Below are positions 1-12,185 of a DNA stretch of 64,000 nt, piece by piece. Where the stretch lies: NCBI RefSeq assembly GCF_933775445.1, contig NC_065877.1:34794694-34858693 (forward strand), in the 5' to 3' direction. The translations under genes were made by a program, and so were the position numbers. This stretch comes from Argentina anserina. Taxonomy: Eukaryota > Streptophyta > Magnoliopsida > Rosales > Rosaceae. Under the pieces are notes generated by a model. It saw only the letters and a list, made by a program, of their open reading frames with translations, had not been told where the DNA came from and did no database searches. The stretch's first letter is position 1; the number at the start of each line of letters is the position of its first letter.

Positions 1-1728
1 ACTAACCCATATTGAAATTTGTTATAATACACACAAAATAAAATTAAAACTTATATCCATGTCACTTATATAATGCAAACATAACGACATGTATCGATCA
101 CCCTACTCAATCGGTTAAGATTTGTAATAACTCAGGAAACAAAACATTACATATATCGTATGACTAATTCTGACTGTATCATCCGATCATCATTCACTAA
201 TAAGCTTTGATCGTTACTGCACTTTTGTTAGTCACTAATGCATTATTGGACATCAACTATGCTTGTCAGCTTAATTTTGCAGTTCTACAGTTTCACCAAT
301 TAATCTCTCATTCATTTCCCTACCGACATGGAGCTAGTTAAAATCCAAATAAGCTGTGACAACGTAGGCAGCTTTTACCACGTATGACCCGAGCTAGAGT
401 TAATATGATATCTACCCCTCCCCCATGGATCCGAGGTTGAAAGGACAACGAGGAAAAGCAATGTACGAACCCTAAAATAAAACTCTCTAGATGTCTCTGC
501 ATGCCTAGGTTCTTTTTTCCTTTCTTTTTTTTCTGGTTTTTTTTTCTATACCGATTTGCCCTACCTAGGGTTGGACTTGGAGCTCGAAGAAGATATTAAC
601 TAATTCAACTCTTATGTATATCTAGTACTTGATGCTTAATTAATATTTTCTCCTTAACTACTAGTAAGTCTGAGAAAGAAAGAGGGTGATCAGAAATTGA
701 TGCAATTATTGGGCTGGTTATGGAACTCAGCAATTTTTTTTCAGTAGAAATTATTTAATGGAAACCCTAGCTATCTGCATGACTCATGCACCGGAGAATA
801 ATTAAAAAGCAATAGAGGGGTCAATTATTAATTAGGTTTCAATTATTCAGCTAATGTTTTGTGATTAGGTACACACTAGCATATTAAACCCAAATGATCG
901 AAGACAAGACCTTAATTCCTAGGATTAGTTGGTTAAGATCCCCTGATCCATTCATTGGTTAACACCCTAATTCATATAGTTTGACGTGAGGAGTAGGTGC
1001 GTTGTGTGCACTTCGATCTCCTTTGGCGATAATGATAGTGCTTTTGTATTACAAATCCTAATTAATCAGTCATTTCAAATATTGATAACTTTCAATATTT
1101 ATGCACTTTGCCAATTAGATTTTAATTGAACTGAAATCATAAGAGTCAAGACTAATAACCTTTGTAACATAAACATCATCACACTTGTAATCAATGATCG
1201 TTGTGCGTATTTATATGTGAAATGACCATTATTGGATGGTATGGTAGGGAATTGTCTGAGGGTCGAAATGCATTTTAGGCTGGATCGCTAGCTAGCTAGA
1301 TTGAATTTTAATTTAATGATTGAAAGAGTTGTTTCCCTTCAGTGATCTATAATTAGTTTATTTTGGGTTGTTGAGCTTTCAACATTATGGCATTATGCCA
1401 TACTATCTTCAGGTTGTGCAAGCTGGGTAACAAGAGGCACTATTATTGCTCATGTAGGAAACTTGCGTCAGTACTAACAGCAACCAAATTATCATTATTT
1501 TGGTTTCTCTTCTATAATCTCAGGTTCTGCATTTCCATTAATATCCCTATTGTACGTGGATGTATTGAAGAAGGAACGAGTACGTACATGAATCCATATT
1601 TCAATTATTTTTGCTCACTGCATGTGTAATTTAATTTAGTATCAAAATGGTTGTTCTTTGTAAATTAGTGCTAATGAGTCCATCGTAGAACGGTAGAAGT
1701 TTACTGTTTACGTACAATGACACCTCTG

Positions 1729-1767
<39 letters not shown>

Positions 1768-4019
1768 TAATTTATCGGAGGATGATAAATTTGATGGACT
1801 GTCCCTGAGAATGGGAAACTTGTAGGTGTGCGGGTGGCATGTCCCTTTTGAAGCCTCTGGTCATGGTCAGGACGACTCGATCGGGGAGCTTTTTGGATCA
1901 GACGTTGCAATTCGATATACGGTCCCACGCATATGTAGCGGTCGGAGATCGTACCGGGTTCCACCATTGAATCCGGGAACAAGTTAAGTCAGGATATTTG
2001 GGACAAAAGTCGTAGAGCTCATACATCATACAGCTCAAACTGTTCCTTCTTCTCGTTAGCTATCTTGCAATTGTTCGAGTAGTTGAGAACATCAGTCATT
2101 AAACTCGTAAATAGAGAATCATCTTCAACCTAATGAAGTAATGAACTAATGATAGTTAAGTTGGAACTCCCATCAGTCCCATGTGACTTCTGTACCCTCA
2201 CCCATCAACCAAAACATATTATCACATAGAATGGAATTGTACCCCTTGTTGTTGTTGTTTGAATAGACTTTGTATTCATAACAGAAAAAATAAAACCTCA
2301 CAATGCCATCATCTTCCACTTCTTGATAGGTAAGAACTACATTATATTGTCAAAATCTAACAAACAAGTTATAAGTGCCTAGAGTGCATATCGATCAAGT
2401 TATATAGTACATGTATTTCACTGTTATATAGAGGAAATAGAGGCAATAGACAATATATGTATCAGAGAAAAAGCTAATATTACTATCGATGAATGATTGG
2501 CGGTTTATTTACAAATATTATGATTTTCTTTTTTAAAATATAATTTATTTATAAAAAATGTATTATTTTATTTTATTTTCAATGAAACTAAACTCACGGG
2601 TTGCGAGTTTCGATACATGTGGACACAATGGGAATGTGGGTTGACACACCATTGAATGCTTAAACCTTAGCTGCTCCATCATTGGTCCAATGACGTCATC
2701 CATACTCCTCTTTTTCACAGCAACTCCTTAATTAATTACACCCCATCCTCCTTAAATCCCCAGAATTGTGTAAAGTCAGTGTGCTTAACGGTTTCTGATC
2801 CGAGTCGTAGACCCTCTAAATTTACCCACCACCGCAGTAAACGCTACAGTGCTCCCACACGTACAGAACCACCGCCTCCTTCACCTCTATCTTATAGATA
2901 ATTATGGCTGACCATGACTTTAATAATTCGCATACGAACCGGATTACGAAGCAACGTGGCAGCCCCTATCGCTACGTGTCACATTATTCGAAGTGCTTCA
3001 CACGCGTCGCGTAATTAAGCCGGTGTATTACGTCTTAAGCAGGATTACGTTCCATGCAGAAGGTCTAATAATTCTGCGCGATCAGCACCTGAAAACGTTG
3101 TCGTTTGGTTCGAACCCTTTCCGCGTCCGAGAAATTCTCGAAAGCCGACAGAGATATACCTTTAATTTAAGGGGGACGTGGTGCCCTAAACACCCTGGAT
3201 TTTCACAGATTCGTTTCTTGTTAATCCAATTTCCAACACTGACCATAGTCCCGTAAGATACAAACCATGGTTACTGTGGGGTGATTTAGGGGCAGGAATG
3301 TCTTTGTGAGTGGCTAAGCACAAAGTAGACGAGTGATGGAAAAAACAAATAGGAAAAAGCTTACTGTGGGAGCGGTCCAGACCCCTCACTGTGCAACTTG
3401 ACAAAAATATTAAGACGTGTTACAGTCAATGTCTGAGATTTGCAGGACCTCTAATTTATATTTTCTCATCAACTCTCTCTGCGGGTCAACCCGGCCTACA
3501 TCCGAGTCATAATTGCATACAATATCGTTACCAAGGATAGCTCACAGCCCTAGTCACGCTTTAGTAGGGCAACCCCTACTTTTGTTTTCCCATAACAACT
3601 ATCTAATTTCGATCAACTGATAACAGTTCACGACTGAGATTACACTGGAGGTACGCGTACTTACTATTTTACAATTAATTTATAACGAATAACGAGGAGC
3701 AATCTATCATAATTCATATGAGACTGTGAAAGTGAGTAAATTCGGACATTAGTATTGATTTAAGATTACACCGTGTACATATGCTCGTGTATACAATCGA
3801 TTTGTTTTACAGATGGAAATAAATTTGTAATGGGAAAAAACTGGCATAAGGGTGTGGTGCTAAGATGTATTTATTACTACACAACAACCTTAACCCCATT
3901 GGGGACCCACCAACTTAACCATGGGATGATTAGAAAAAAAAACTAGGGTTAAAAAAAAAGGAAACAAAGTGGTTAAGAAGGGACAACCACAAAACCCAGA
4001 TTTTTATTATCGACAGTCA
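1..4019. other. Intergenic region upstream of the ZHD gene
   Basis: I see no convincing gene here. Short open frames lack family motifs. The stretch is AT-rich with one (AG)n microsatellite. The last 1.5 kb is presumably promoter for the homeodomain gene. It has two ACGTG cores (about 2954 and 2974), the second read as ACGTGTC, which resembles abscisic-acid response elements. From about 4030 the sequence turns CT-rich, as in many plant 5' leaders. No canonical TATA box was recognised near the CT-rich leader. Confidence 0.5.
1733..1768. repeat. (AG)n microsatellite
   Basis: About 18 AG dinucleotides in a row, slightly interrupted at the right end by GGG. Confidence 0.95.
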
Positions 4020-4319
4020 TCACTGCTCATCATCATCGCCATCATCAACTTCTCTCTCTTTCTCTCCGTTCTCTTCTCTTCTAAACCCAACCATTTCTCT
4101 CCTCGTTGTGTTTTTCATTTCGTTTAAAAAACCCAACAGCTATAGCTTTTTTAAGCTTTATCTTTAGCTTCCATGGAGGGTAGTGTTTACTCTAATCTTT
4201 ACCACACTCCCCTAACCCTAACTCCTTAAACTGGCCAGAGCAGACTTTTCTAATTGGTCTTGTTTAATCTCCCCCACCTCCGGTTTTTTTTGCTTGTCTC
4301 GGTTTCTGAAACCTGTTAG

Positions 4320-4331
4320 ATGTTCGAGTGA
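4320..4331 (+). promoter_or_regulatory. Three-codon uORF whose stop overlaps the ZHD start codon
   Basis: The 12 bases ATGTTCGAGTGA encode M-F-E-stop. The final A of its TGA is the A of the main ATG at 4331, giving TGATG. The upstream ATG has a weak context (T at -3). The main ATG has G at -3 and G at +4. This arrangement would favour leaky scanning or termination-reinitiation. That it acts in translation is inference, since the transcript start is not known. Confidence 0.6.
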
Positions 4332-5410
4332 TGGAGATAGCGCCTTCCATCACCACCACCGCCAGCACCAAGTCCCCGGAAGCCGACAGCGATACACCGA
4401 CCCGGATCCAGCCGGCCAAGCCCATCTCCTTCAGCAACGGCGTCCTCAAGCGGCACAATCCTGCCCACCTCCACCACCACAACAGTAACATCCCGGTCAC
4501 TCCTGTAGTCGTCAGCTACAAAGAATGCCTCAAGAACCACGCCGCCAGCTTGGGCGGCCACGCCCTCGACGGCTGTGGCGAGTTCATGCCTTCCCCTACC
4601 GCCACCCCAGCTGACCCCACCTCGCTAAAATGTGCAGCTTGTGGTTGCCACCGAAATTTCCACCGCCGTGACCCGGAGGACAATATTCCGGCGGTGGCTC
4701 CCGCGACTCATGTCATCGAGTACCAGCCCCACCACCGCCACCACCCGCCGCCTCCACTCATCGGCAACCGAAGCCCCAATTCAGCTTCTCCGCCGCCGAT
4801 CTCCTCCTCCTACTACCCATCAGCTCCCCACATGCTGCTGGCCCTCTCCACGGGAGTGTCTGACAACCCGAACAACCACCACGGCGGTCAAATTGTCTCC
4901 CCCGGCGGCGGCACAAATGCGAGGAAGCGGTTCCGGACCAAGTTCAGCCAGAAACAGAAGGACAAGATGTTCCAGTTTGCGGAACGAGTTGGGTGGAAGA
5001 TGCAGAAGCGCGACGAGGACATAGTACATGAGTTCTGCAACGAAATCGGAGTCGACAAAGGAGTTCTCAAAGTGTGGATGCACAACAACAAGAACACCTT
5101 TGCCAAGCGCGACGTCATCAGCGGTAGTGGTGGCGCTGCTAACGGCATTAGCCCCACCGCTACCGCTAGAATTCCCGACAGTACTGGTCTGGATCAGCAC
5201 CAACTCCACAACATGATGAACGGTAACAACAACAATAACAACAGCAATGACGAGGATGATCATCCCAACAACAACAGCAACAACGGTAACGGTGGTGGGA
5301 GTCTGAGCAACATTCCGAACCCGAATCACCACCACCACCATCACTACCAGGTTGGCGGCAATAATCACCCGCACGGTGTCACTAACGGTGGGTCGTCATC
5401 TTCTTCTTGA
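4331..5410 (+). CDS. ZHD9: Zinc-finger homeodomain transcription factor, ZHD8/9/10 group (ZHD9-like)
   Basis: A nuclear DNA-binding protein of 359 residues in a single exon, as usual for ZHD genes. Residues about 63-112 form the ZF-HD dimerisation zinc finger, starting [10 protein letters not shown] and ending [13 protein letters not shown], with the Cys/His set intact. Residues about 198-261 form the divergent homeodomain, [13 protein letters not shown] through [11 protein letters not shown]. The N-terminal motif [14 protein letters not shown] and the linker motif [12 protein letters not shown] mark the ZHD8/9/10 group, and the overall match by eye is best to Arabidopsis ZHD9/ATHB34. The C-terminus is Asn-, Gly- and His-rich with a run of six His and ends in polyserine. 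I chose the ATG at 4331; an in-frame GTG three bases upstream is not a plant start. ZHDs act as dimers and are antagonised by MIF microproteins, one of which lies at 26511. Confidence 0.96.
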   Translation: MEIAPSITTTASTKSPEADSDTPTRIQPAKPISFSNGVLKRHNPAHLHHHNSNIPVTPVVVSYKECLKNHAASLGGHALDGCGEFMPSPTATPADPTSLKCAACGCHRNFHRRDPEDNIPAVAPATHVIEYQPHHRHHPPPPLIGNRSPNSASPPPISSSYYPSAPHMLLALSTGVSDNPNNHHGGQIVSPGGGTNARKRFRTKFSQKQKDKMFQFAERVGWKMQKRDEDIVHEFCNEIGVDKGVLKVWMHNNKNTFAKRDVISGSGGAANGISPTATARIPDSTGLDQHQLHNMMNGNNNNNNSNDEDDHPNNNSNNGNGGGSLSNIPNPNHHHHHHYQVGGNNHPHGVTNGGSSSSS

Positions 5411-6797
5411 TCATTTTCGAAGAATAATTAATAAGGAGAGTACTTAATTAGTGAAGATCATAGAGTAAGAGAAGCTAGCAGTACGTATTAATTAAGAGAC
5501 CAGTTTCGTTTTTCGTTTCTTTCTCTTTCTCATGCTGTTTAGTTTAATCAATGAGATAATCACTTAATTTGCTGATGCTGAGGATGTTATAACCTGGGGT
5601 GCAGCTAGAGTTTGGTTCATCATCCAACAAGGAATTAATCAATTAATTTGCATAATTTTCTTCTTCTTCTTAATTAGCTAATGCAAAAAAGCAATCCGTG
5701 CCATTTTTATCGTATTTGTTCTTACCAGAATAATTAAACTAGCAGCTGGCAGCTCTTTTTCTTTTTGCAGAAGATTATTGTTTCTGAATCAAATGTCTCA
5801 TCACAGATTGCTAGGGATTTTCATATCATGCATGTGTCTGATACAAAGAAGCAGAAAGTGAGTAGCAAAAACACAGGGGGGGGAGGGGAATTTGCTAATT
5901 ATTCTAGTTTATCCCACATTAGCTTTACGCATTTATTTTCACTTTTAATTATGAAAGGGGAAAGGATAAGAGATCTAAGAACAAATAGAATGATATTAAT
6001 ATGGAGGTTTGTGTTAGCTTAGATTTTCGATAATTAATAATGGGTATGGTCCTAAGTGAAATCCCATCATGGCTTTAGGTTATTATATTCAGAATAAGGT
6101 ATGGGGAATGTGTTTCCGTTTTTGGGTTGGATTGGATGGTAGGCTATAATTAGGGAGTACTCAATCTTTGATTAATATTAAACATGCTATTATTAGCATA
6201 ACCGAATAAGGGAATTAGGTTCGTGACTTACCTTTTAAGGGAAGTAGATCAGGTTGGTGATGATTAATTAATCTAATTGATGTGTTAGTTTAATAAAATC
6301 CAAGACGAAGGATGAAATGGTGTGTGGTTTTCTGTGGGTTTGTTTTTGGGGTTTTGGGGGTGTCATGGGATGTAGCCATGTAGGATGAAGTCAGTGGTTT
6401 TGTTTTTGTGGGGGCGTGTCCTTAGACCTTACTGCATGCCTTTCTGGATCTAACTGCCAAGTATGGGTCTTTCATTAGGTCAATTACCCTATAAACCCTT
6501 TTGTGGGGAGTAGGGAGTGGTGGCTTTTTGACAAAATCATTGGTCTTGATTCTTGAACTAAAGGGAAAATGACCATTTCTCTAGTTATGCTCATTTTTTT
6601 AATGTAAAATATTGCTAAATGGTAATTTGATGCATAACCAAGCGCTTTGAGGATTAATTTTACAGACATTTCTAAAACATGATTTTCCACTAGGGATTAT
6701 GTATAATGTGAACACGCCATTATGATCCCAAAAATAAGTGTCCTTCGCTATTTATTCGGTTAAAATTATTTCTAATTAAGCAAGAGAAATAGCTCTC
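5411..6797. other. Intergenic region downstream of ZHD
   Basis: AT-rich sequence without a recognisable gene. The first 300 bases hold several AATAA-type signals and probably the 3' UTR and poly(A) site of the homeodomain gene. A G-run (about 5876-5886) and T/G-rich segments near 6320-6420 are the only compositional oddities. Confidence 0.5.
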
Positions 6798-7300
6798 GCC
6801 AAATGGTAGACAACATACAATGACATTCGAATGTAGAGTTGCAAAAACCTCGAAAAGTGATGTTTTAACAAGGGCATTGAATGACGTAATTAGAAAAGAG
6901 AGTGTATATGTCCCGTTTTGTCTAAAACTCTATTCAAAACTGGAGAAACAAAACATTACTGAATGGTACGCAACATAAAATGATGTTTAAATTGAGATTG
7001 ATTGACCTTCAAAACGGATCTTAAGATTTGCTCCATGAAATGACATTTAATCAAAACTATAACTTGAAGAAAATAAACATCTCTTTTCAAATGGGGCAAC
7101 ATGCAATGACATATATATATCAAGAGATACACACACATCGAAAAGTGATGCTCCAATACGAGGTCGCTAGCATACTGCATTTACGATTTGGAAATAAAAA
7201 TGTCTTCTACAAATTAAAATTAAAACCATTTTTTTGACAACAGGAAACATATATATCTTGCCAAATGGTATGCAACGTAACATGACATTTCATCATACTA
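6798..7300. repeat. Degenerate tandem array, four units of about 130-170 bp
   Basis: A motif of the form AAATGGTANNCAACNTANNATGACATT recurs at about 6800, 6961, 7088 and 7261. Two units also share CGAAAAGTGATG further on (about 6852 and 7139). Units are diverged and uneven in length. No coding capacity was seen. Confidence 0.6.
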
Positions 7301-8043
7301 GCTTAACACGAACCTTAAAACCCGATCATCTTTGGGTGTATAATGCCATGCCATTACGTATTTAAGATTAGGAAGAAAACGTGGTTGATATTTTCTTTGA
7401 CATAATTTGATTTACGAAGAAGAGTGAAAATGTACAAAATAATGAAATTCCTCCCATATGCAACAACTATTGAAGCTTTTCATCGGGAAAATAAAAATAA
7501 AAAAACAACTATTGAAGTTGGGGACCAGCGATGATAAAAAAAACACTGCAAATCCGACATCTTCTAATTAGGAATTTCATAGGAAACAACTTTCATCCCG
7601 TTTAGGAAATAATTACATACAATACTTCAATGAATCGGTAGTAATATATGGTGTAAAATTTCAGGCTTATTGAAGAAAATATGTTATAGCAGTTTGCTTC
7701 AAAAGAGAGCCTTTAGTTCAAACTTGAGACTTTGAAATGAACAAGCAATTTATCTTTCACTTTTGCCAGAAACAGAATACATAGCACATGGGTTTGGTGA
7801 GTGCGAGTGTACCCAGAAACTAATTACAGGTACTTCTTCACCAAATTCAGATTCATATACCCCGCAATATGAATTACACAAGATTGAGGCAACTATTTTA
7901 TGTAGTATGCATACCTATAACACTTACTGGAACCCACTTATAATTCACCATATCACATGGAGCATATTATGTGCGAGTTCATGATTTATATCTTTGTTGG
8001 AGCCCAGAATTGCTTGGGAAGAAAGATATAATATATATATATA
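7301..8043. other. Intergenic, no gene seen
   Basis: AT-rich sequence with no recognisable gene or family motif. It ends in a short (AT)n run at about 8028-8046 that abuts the next repeat. Confidence 0.45.
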
Positions 8044-8975
8044 TATGAGGCCGGATCAAGAGCGGACCGTCTATATGGGCTACGTCTGCGATATCGGCGA
8101 CGCGCAATGACGGCGTAGAAGGTGCCAACTGTGCTCCCCCCTCCCAACACTCATGTTTGTATCGGCCGGAACTCAATCACCAGCCCACGACAACTGTAAT
8201 CTGTAATTTTTCAAAAATTTCAAGTTTATAAAAAATTTGTAGATTTCGGCCGCCGTAGACTAGGGGTGGGCACGGGACGGGATGGGACGGGACGGAGCTC
8301 ATCCCACGTCCCGTCCCACTCTTTTGAATCGGGACGGGATCGGGACGGGACGAGGGTTTTTAAGAATGCATCCCACTCGGGATTAATCCCGGTTGGGACG
8401 GGACCGGATCGGGACGGGACCGGACAAATCCCACCTTTTTATGAAGTTAAATAAAAACCTATATTTTTATTTTTTTTCATAACAAAGTAACATTTTATAA
8501 TGAAAATTTAACAAAAATAATGCATATTATGTTCAAAATATTATAAATTACCATTATTATTTGAGTTGATATAATTTTAGAGTTATTAAGAACATAAATT
8601 AGTTTCATTTTGATACAAATATATAAGAATTTTTAAATTTTCATTAAAGGTGGGACGGGACGGGACGGGACGAAGCGGGATAGAAATTATTCGTCCCACG
8701 TCCCGTCCCACTAGAATGAAGCAGGACGGGATCGGGACGGGACGAACGTTTTTAGACCTCCGTCCCGTCCCTATGAATTTCGGGACGGGATCGAGATTTC
8801 CGTTTTTTATGCCCACCCCTACCGTAGACTGGCAATAGAACTCCAGCTGGCACATACATGAGCGGAGGGGAGGCACAACCGACACCATCTACGTCGTCGT
8901 TGTGTGTCACTAGTTGCTGAAATCGTCGACGTCCCCACGGACATCCGCTCTCGATCCTCTCTGACTCTCTCATAT
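8044..8975. mobile_element. GC-rich inverted-repeat element hosting a nested hAT insertion
   Basis: The two ends are imperfect inverted repeats. The left begins GAGGCCGGATCAAGAGCGGA; the right, read on the other strand, has GAGGATCGAGAGCGGA, and both go on into an ACGTC-rich stretch. Both sides abut short TA runs, so a target duplication cannot be separated from the microsatellite. Without the hAT at 8261-8821 and its duplicated site, the element is about 360 bp. I see no coding capacity. Superfamily is undetermined. Confidence 0.5.
8261..8821. mobile_element. Non-autonomous hAT element, 561 bp
   Basis: Perfect 12-bp terminal inverted repeats TAGGGGTGGGCA / TGCCCACCCCTA are flanked by an exact 8-bp target duplication CCGTAGAC (8253-8260 and 8822-8829). 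TSD length and terminus fit the hAT superfamily. Both subterminal regions are packed with GGGACGGGA/T units in both orientations, while the middle is AT-rich. There is no transposase, so mobility would need one supplied in trans. Confidence 0.93.
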
Positions 8976-8985
8976 ATATATAGTG

Positions 8986-9359
8986 AGGGATCCTTTTTTG
9001 AGTTAAAAAAAGGATAGGTCACTTGACCAATTTTTCGACTACATTTCAACATTTCTACTGTTCAACTTTTAGAATCTAATATGTAGATCATCTCTATAAA
9101 ATTTCAGCAAAATTGGAGATCGTTAAGGTATGCAAAACTGAGATTAAAACATATAAGTATGAATGGTTCAAGTTTGACAGATTTAACACGTCAATTGCTT
9201 TCACCAAGTTTGATACTTTAATGATCACAATTTTTGCTGAAATTTTACATAAGTGATATATAAATTATACCCTAAAAGTTGAATGGTAGAAATGTGGAAA
9301 TGTAATTGAAAAGTTAGTTAATGAGCTATCCCTTTAATATACCAAAAAAAAAATCCCTT
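8986..9359. mobile_element. MITE with long imperfect inverted repeats
   Basis: The left half (from AGGGATCCTTTTTT) and the reverse complement of the right half (from AAGGGATTTTTTTT) align over roughly 150 bases each. Shared blocks include CAACTTTTAG and AAAATTTCAGCAAAA. The element is AT-rich and non-coding. A short AGTG duplication may flank it, but the boundary is not certain, so I leave the superfamily open. Confidence 0.7.
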
Positions 9360-11968
9360 AGTGGAAATGCCATATATATATAAGCTTAGCTTCGTAGATA
9401 ATGGAAGATTGATGAAGTGTTCTTTTGATTAGTAGAACAAAAGTTATTTTCATCGTCCGGTTATCTTTATCTTAACAATTTTATATGCACAACTTGGTTC
9501 AAATTCTGTAACTGTTAGAGGTCATCTAAACATTGTTGCGAGTTAATATGGTAAAGTTCCGTAATCACTAATTAAGTGGTCGCCAAATGTTACTGTCATA
9601 GCAAAAGACGGAGTGGTGGGTGTGGGGAAGGATTGATATACAGTCAAGAACCACCATTTTACTTTGGTAGTCATAATGCAATGTCTCATCTCCTTTAAAT
9701 TTTCTTTCCTTCAATTGCAAAACCATCCAAGGTGTGACTATGACACTATGCTATCGGTTTTGCCCAGATTAGTATGAAACTACATCATGCTAGCTCCCAT
9801 GTGTTGGAATTGAAAGTTGAAGTACGTACTTAGAGTCTTAGATGCTTAAGCACATTTCCAATGTGAATAATATGGGAAGGATGTGAAGAGAGACAACAGC
9901 AGAGGGAACTGGGGAACACATAGAACCTCAGACCGATTCACATGGTGGATTTTCATGGTGTTAGTCTCAACTTGTAAACATGGAAATTAGGCATGCCAAT
10001 TCAAAGAGCCATAATCTTGGCTTCTTGGTGTAGTCATAGTCCATTTTCCCTTGGATTCTGTTAGAGTACCTTTCAGTGTTATTATGTTTTTTTTGTGTCA
10101 CTATATAGCCTTTTGTCCATATACTCTCTAAAATGGTGGACACTGTTTTAAATCGAAACTAATCTAGAAAAGGATTATGACTCGTAATTTGCATGGACTT
10201 AATTAACTCAAATTAATAGTCTGCCAACATATACATTGTTATGAGCCCGTCCGAATGTTGATCCGGATGCCTGGTCAAACAATGTTCACACGCCATAATC
10301 TTTTACTTCGTCCGGACCTGCAAGACAAAACCGGGTTAGATGTCAAGACCGGTGTGGTGCCGGTCTATGACTCTCTGATGTTTAAGTTAGTAAGTATTAA
10401 ATTCTTAAGCAGGAAATTGAGGACTTGATTGTGATTCATTACCTATTTTGGAAGGTTATGTCCCTTTTTATAGGCTTTGGGAAGTGCGTCTTTCTCCCAA
10501 ATGTCGATGTGGGAAATTGAGCTATTGTGAACAGTGGTTCCCTTACAGTGGGAGGTCCACTTTATGGCGTTGGGCTAGCGTTGGCGTCAGACCTGAGGGT
10601 CACCGGCCAGTTTTTGGAGGCGGCAGTGGTGGGACCAAGTTCCGCTCTTTGTTTTCCCTGGAGGATGACCGGAGGGTCAAGGAAACTCGCCCGGAAAGTC
10701 TCTCGACGAGGAGGAGTTAACATACATTTTGCTTTTACAATCAGATTAAGAGATCGAATCAAACTTAAGCACACACACTGTACAAGTTTGTAGTATGATA
10801 TACATAAGCCTACGTAATAATTAAGAGGAGAATTTATTTGAGATCGACCGGATAGAAAGACGCGAGTTTGCATGAGATCGATCCTTAACGTGAGGAATAT
10901 TCTAAAAGTTGTGGTGTTGCACAGTTGTTACCAATTAAGCTTATACATAATGTTCTATTGCCATTGGATGATGGTGATTGGCGGCTAAGATATCCTCAAC
11001 TAAACACAAATAATTAAACTTTTTCAGGGTTATAATATATGAACGATTAGAGACCGAATTGAGATCAAAGATCATGAAAACTTATTCTTAATAAAAGGGT
11101 TATAAGTGAGGCTATAAGTAAGCAACGTTAATTAATCAAGCTTTGATCACATCTATTCCAACAAAATCAAAGCGGCACTCTTCACTCCTTTTTTTTTTGG
11201 TCAATGGCACTCTTCACTCCAGTTGCTTGATATCAACACAATCAGCTTACCTAGCAAATATATTCGCTAGCTCCATTATGATGTGATTTTTAGTTTTGTT
11301 TTCCATTAACTTTTCTACGTTTTAGCTAATTAATCCTTATCACACTTGGTTTATAATTATATAATGAAGTTTACGTCGACATAAAGCTAGGTGGAAGAAG
11401 AAGAAGAAGCATTGTAAAACAGATGTAATCTGAAAAAGATTTCAATCACTTATTGCAGGTCAATGAAGGACCACGCAATAATTTTTTTTGCAGTATAAAG
11501 ATTTATGCATTAGTGACTTGGTGGTCCTCGTATGAAGCTATCTCTATCTTTCATATTCCTTATTTATCGCTTTATTAGTGCTAATGTCTAATGCACTGAT
11601 AACTAATTGCAAACCCTAGTTGGGTTTGTTTTAGCTCTTTCTATTGTGAACACTGAAACCTTATCTCGATCAGAAACTGAAAAGAGCCACTGCTGGCTTT
11701 TGCTTAGGGTTGTATTATATTGTTTTGCAGAACTCGGAAATGAAAACAGAGATCAGTCTCATCTCAATTGACCGATATATACTTCCAAAGTGGGACAGAC
11801 AAACATAATATGAGATCAAAACCATGGCATAAATTGTCATCACGATAGAACTGCGTGAATCTAGCTACTTGATCGATCTAAACTTGCTGGTATTACAAAT
11901 ACAAATGTACAAATGATGGTAACAACTGTCTACGATTGTTGGATAATCAACAAGTGAAATGTGATCAT
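9360..11968. other. Intergenic region up to the copia element
   Basis: Mostly AT-rich sequence without a recognisable gene. One GC-richer block at about 10230-10720 looks like a repeat remnant and is listed separately. Short (GAA)n at about 11397-11418. Confidence 0.45.
10230..10720. repeat. Probable LTR-retrotransposon fragment
   Basis: This block differs in composition from its flanks. It carries phrases such as CCGGTCTATGACTCTCTGATG followed by TTTAAGTTAGT and a TTTTTATAGGC segment, reminiscent of long terminal repeats of plant Ty3-type elements. No termini, primer-binding site or target duplication were found. Assignment rests on recall only. Confidence 0.3.
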
Positions 11969-12173
11969 TGTTAGCGTGAGTAATGGAGGGACAGATGAAG
12001 AGACAGCTTTGTGAGCTGTGTGAACTATGTTACTCATGGTGGTAGAACAGCTAGGATGCATCATTAGACATAGTGTTACAACAATGCAATTATGCAAGCT
12101 CATTTCCTATAAATAGCTTTGTATCAAATACTCAAAGATCAATACAATCAATACAAGTTTATACCGTTTAATT
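11969..12173 (+). repeat. 5' LTR of the copia element
   Basis: Starts TGTTAGCGTGAG and ends CCGTTTAATT directly against the primer-binding site. Contains a TATA-like CTATAAATAG near 12109. It differs from the 3' LTR by about eight substitutions and no indels. Confidence 0.95.
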
Positions 12174-12185
12174 TGGTATCAGAGC
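12174..12185 (+). other. Primer-binding site (initiator tRNA-Met)
   Basis: TGGTATCAGAGC, the sequence complementary to the 3' end of initiator methionine tRNA, as is standard in plant copia elements. It follows the LTR with no gap. Confidence 0.95.

Noticed and set aside
3107..3118. GGTTCGAACCC, a perfect tRNA B box
   Set aside because: No T-arm stem pairs around it and no A box, D arm or acceptor stem lies upstream. It is chance or promoter sequence.
4328..4330. GTG as start of the ZHD protein
   Set aside because: Plant nuclear genes rarely start at GTG, and the ATG three bases later has a good context.
4820..5374. 184-residue open frame opposite the ZHD gene
   Set aside because: Val-rich low-complexity shadow of the His/Asn-rich and GC-rich coding strand; no family resemblance.
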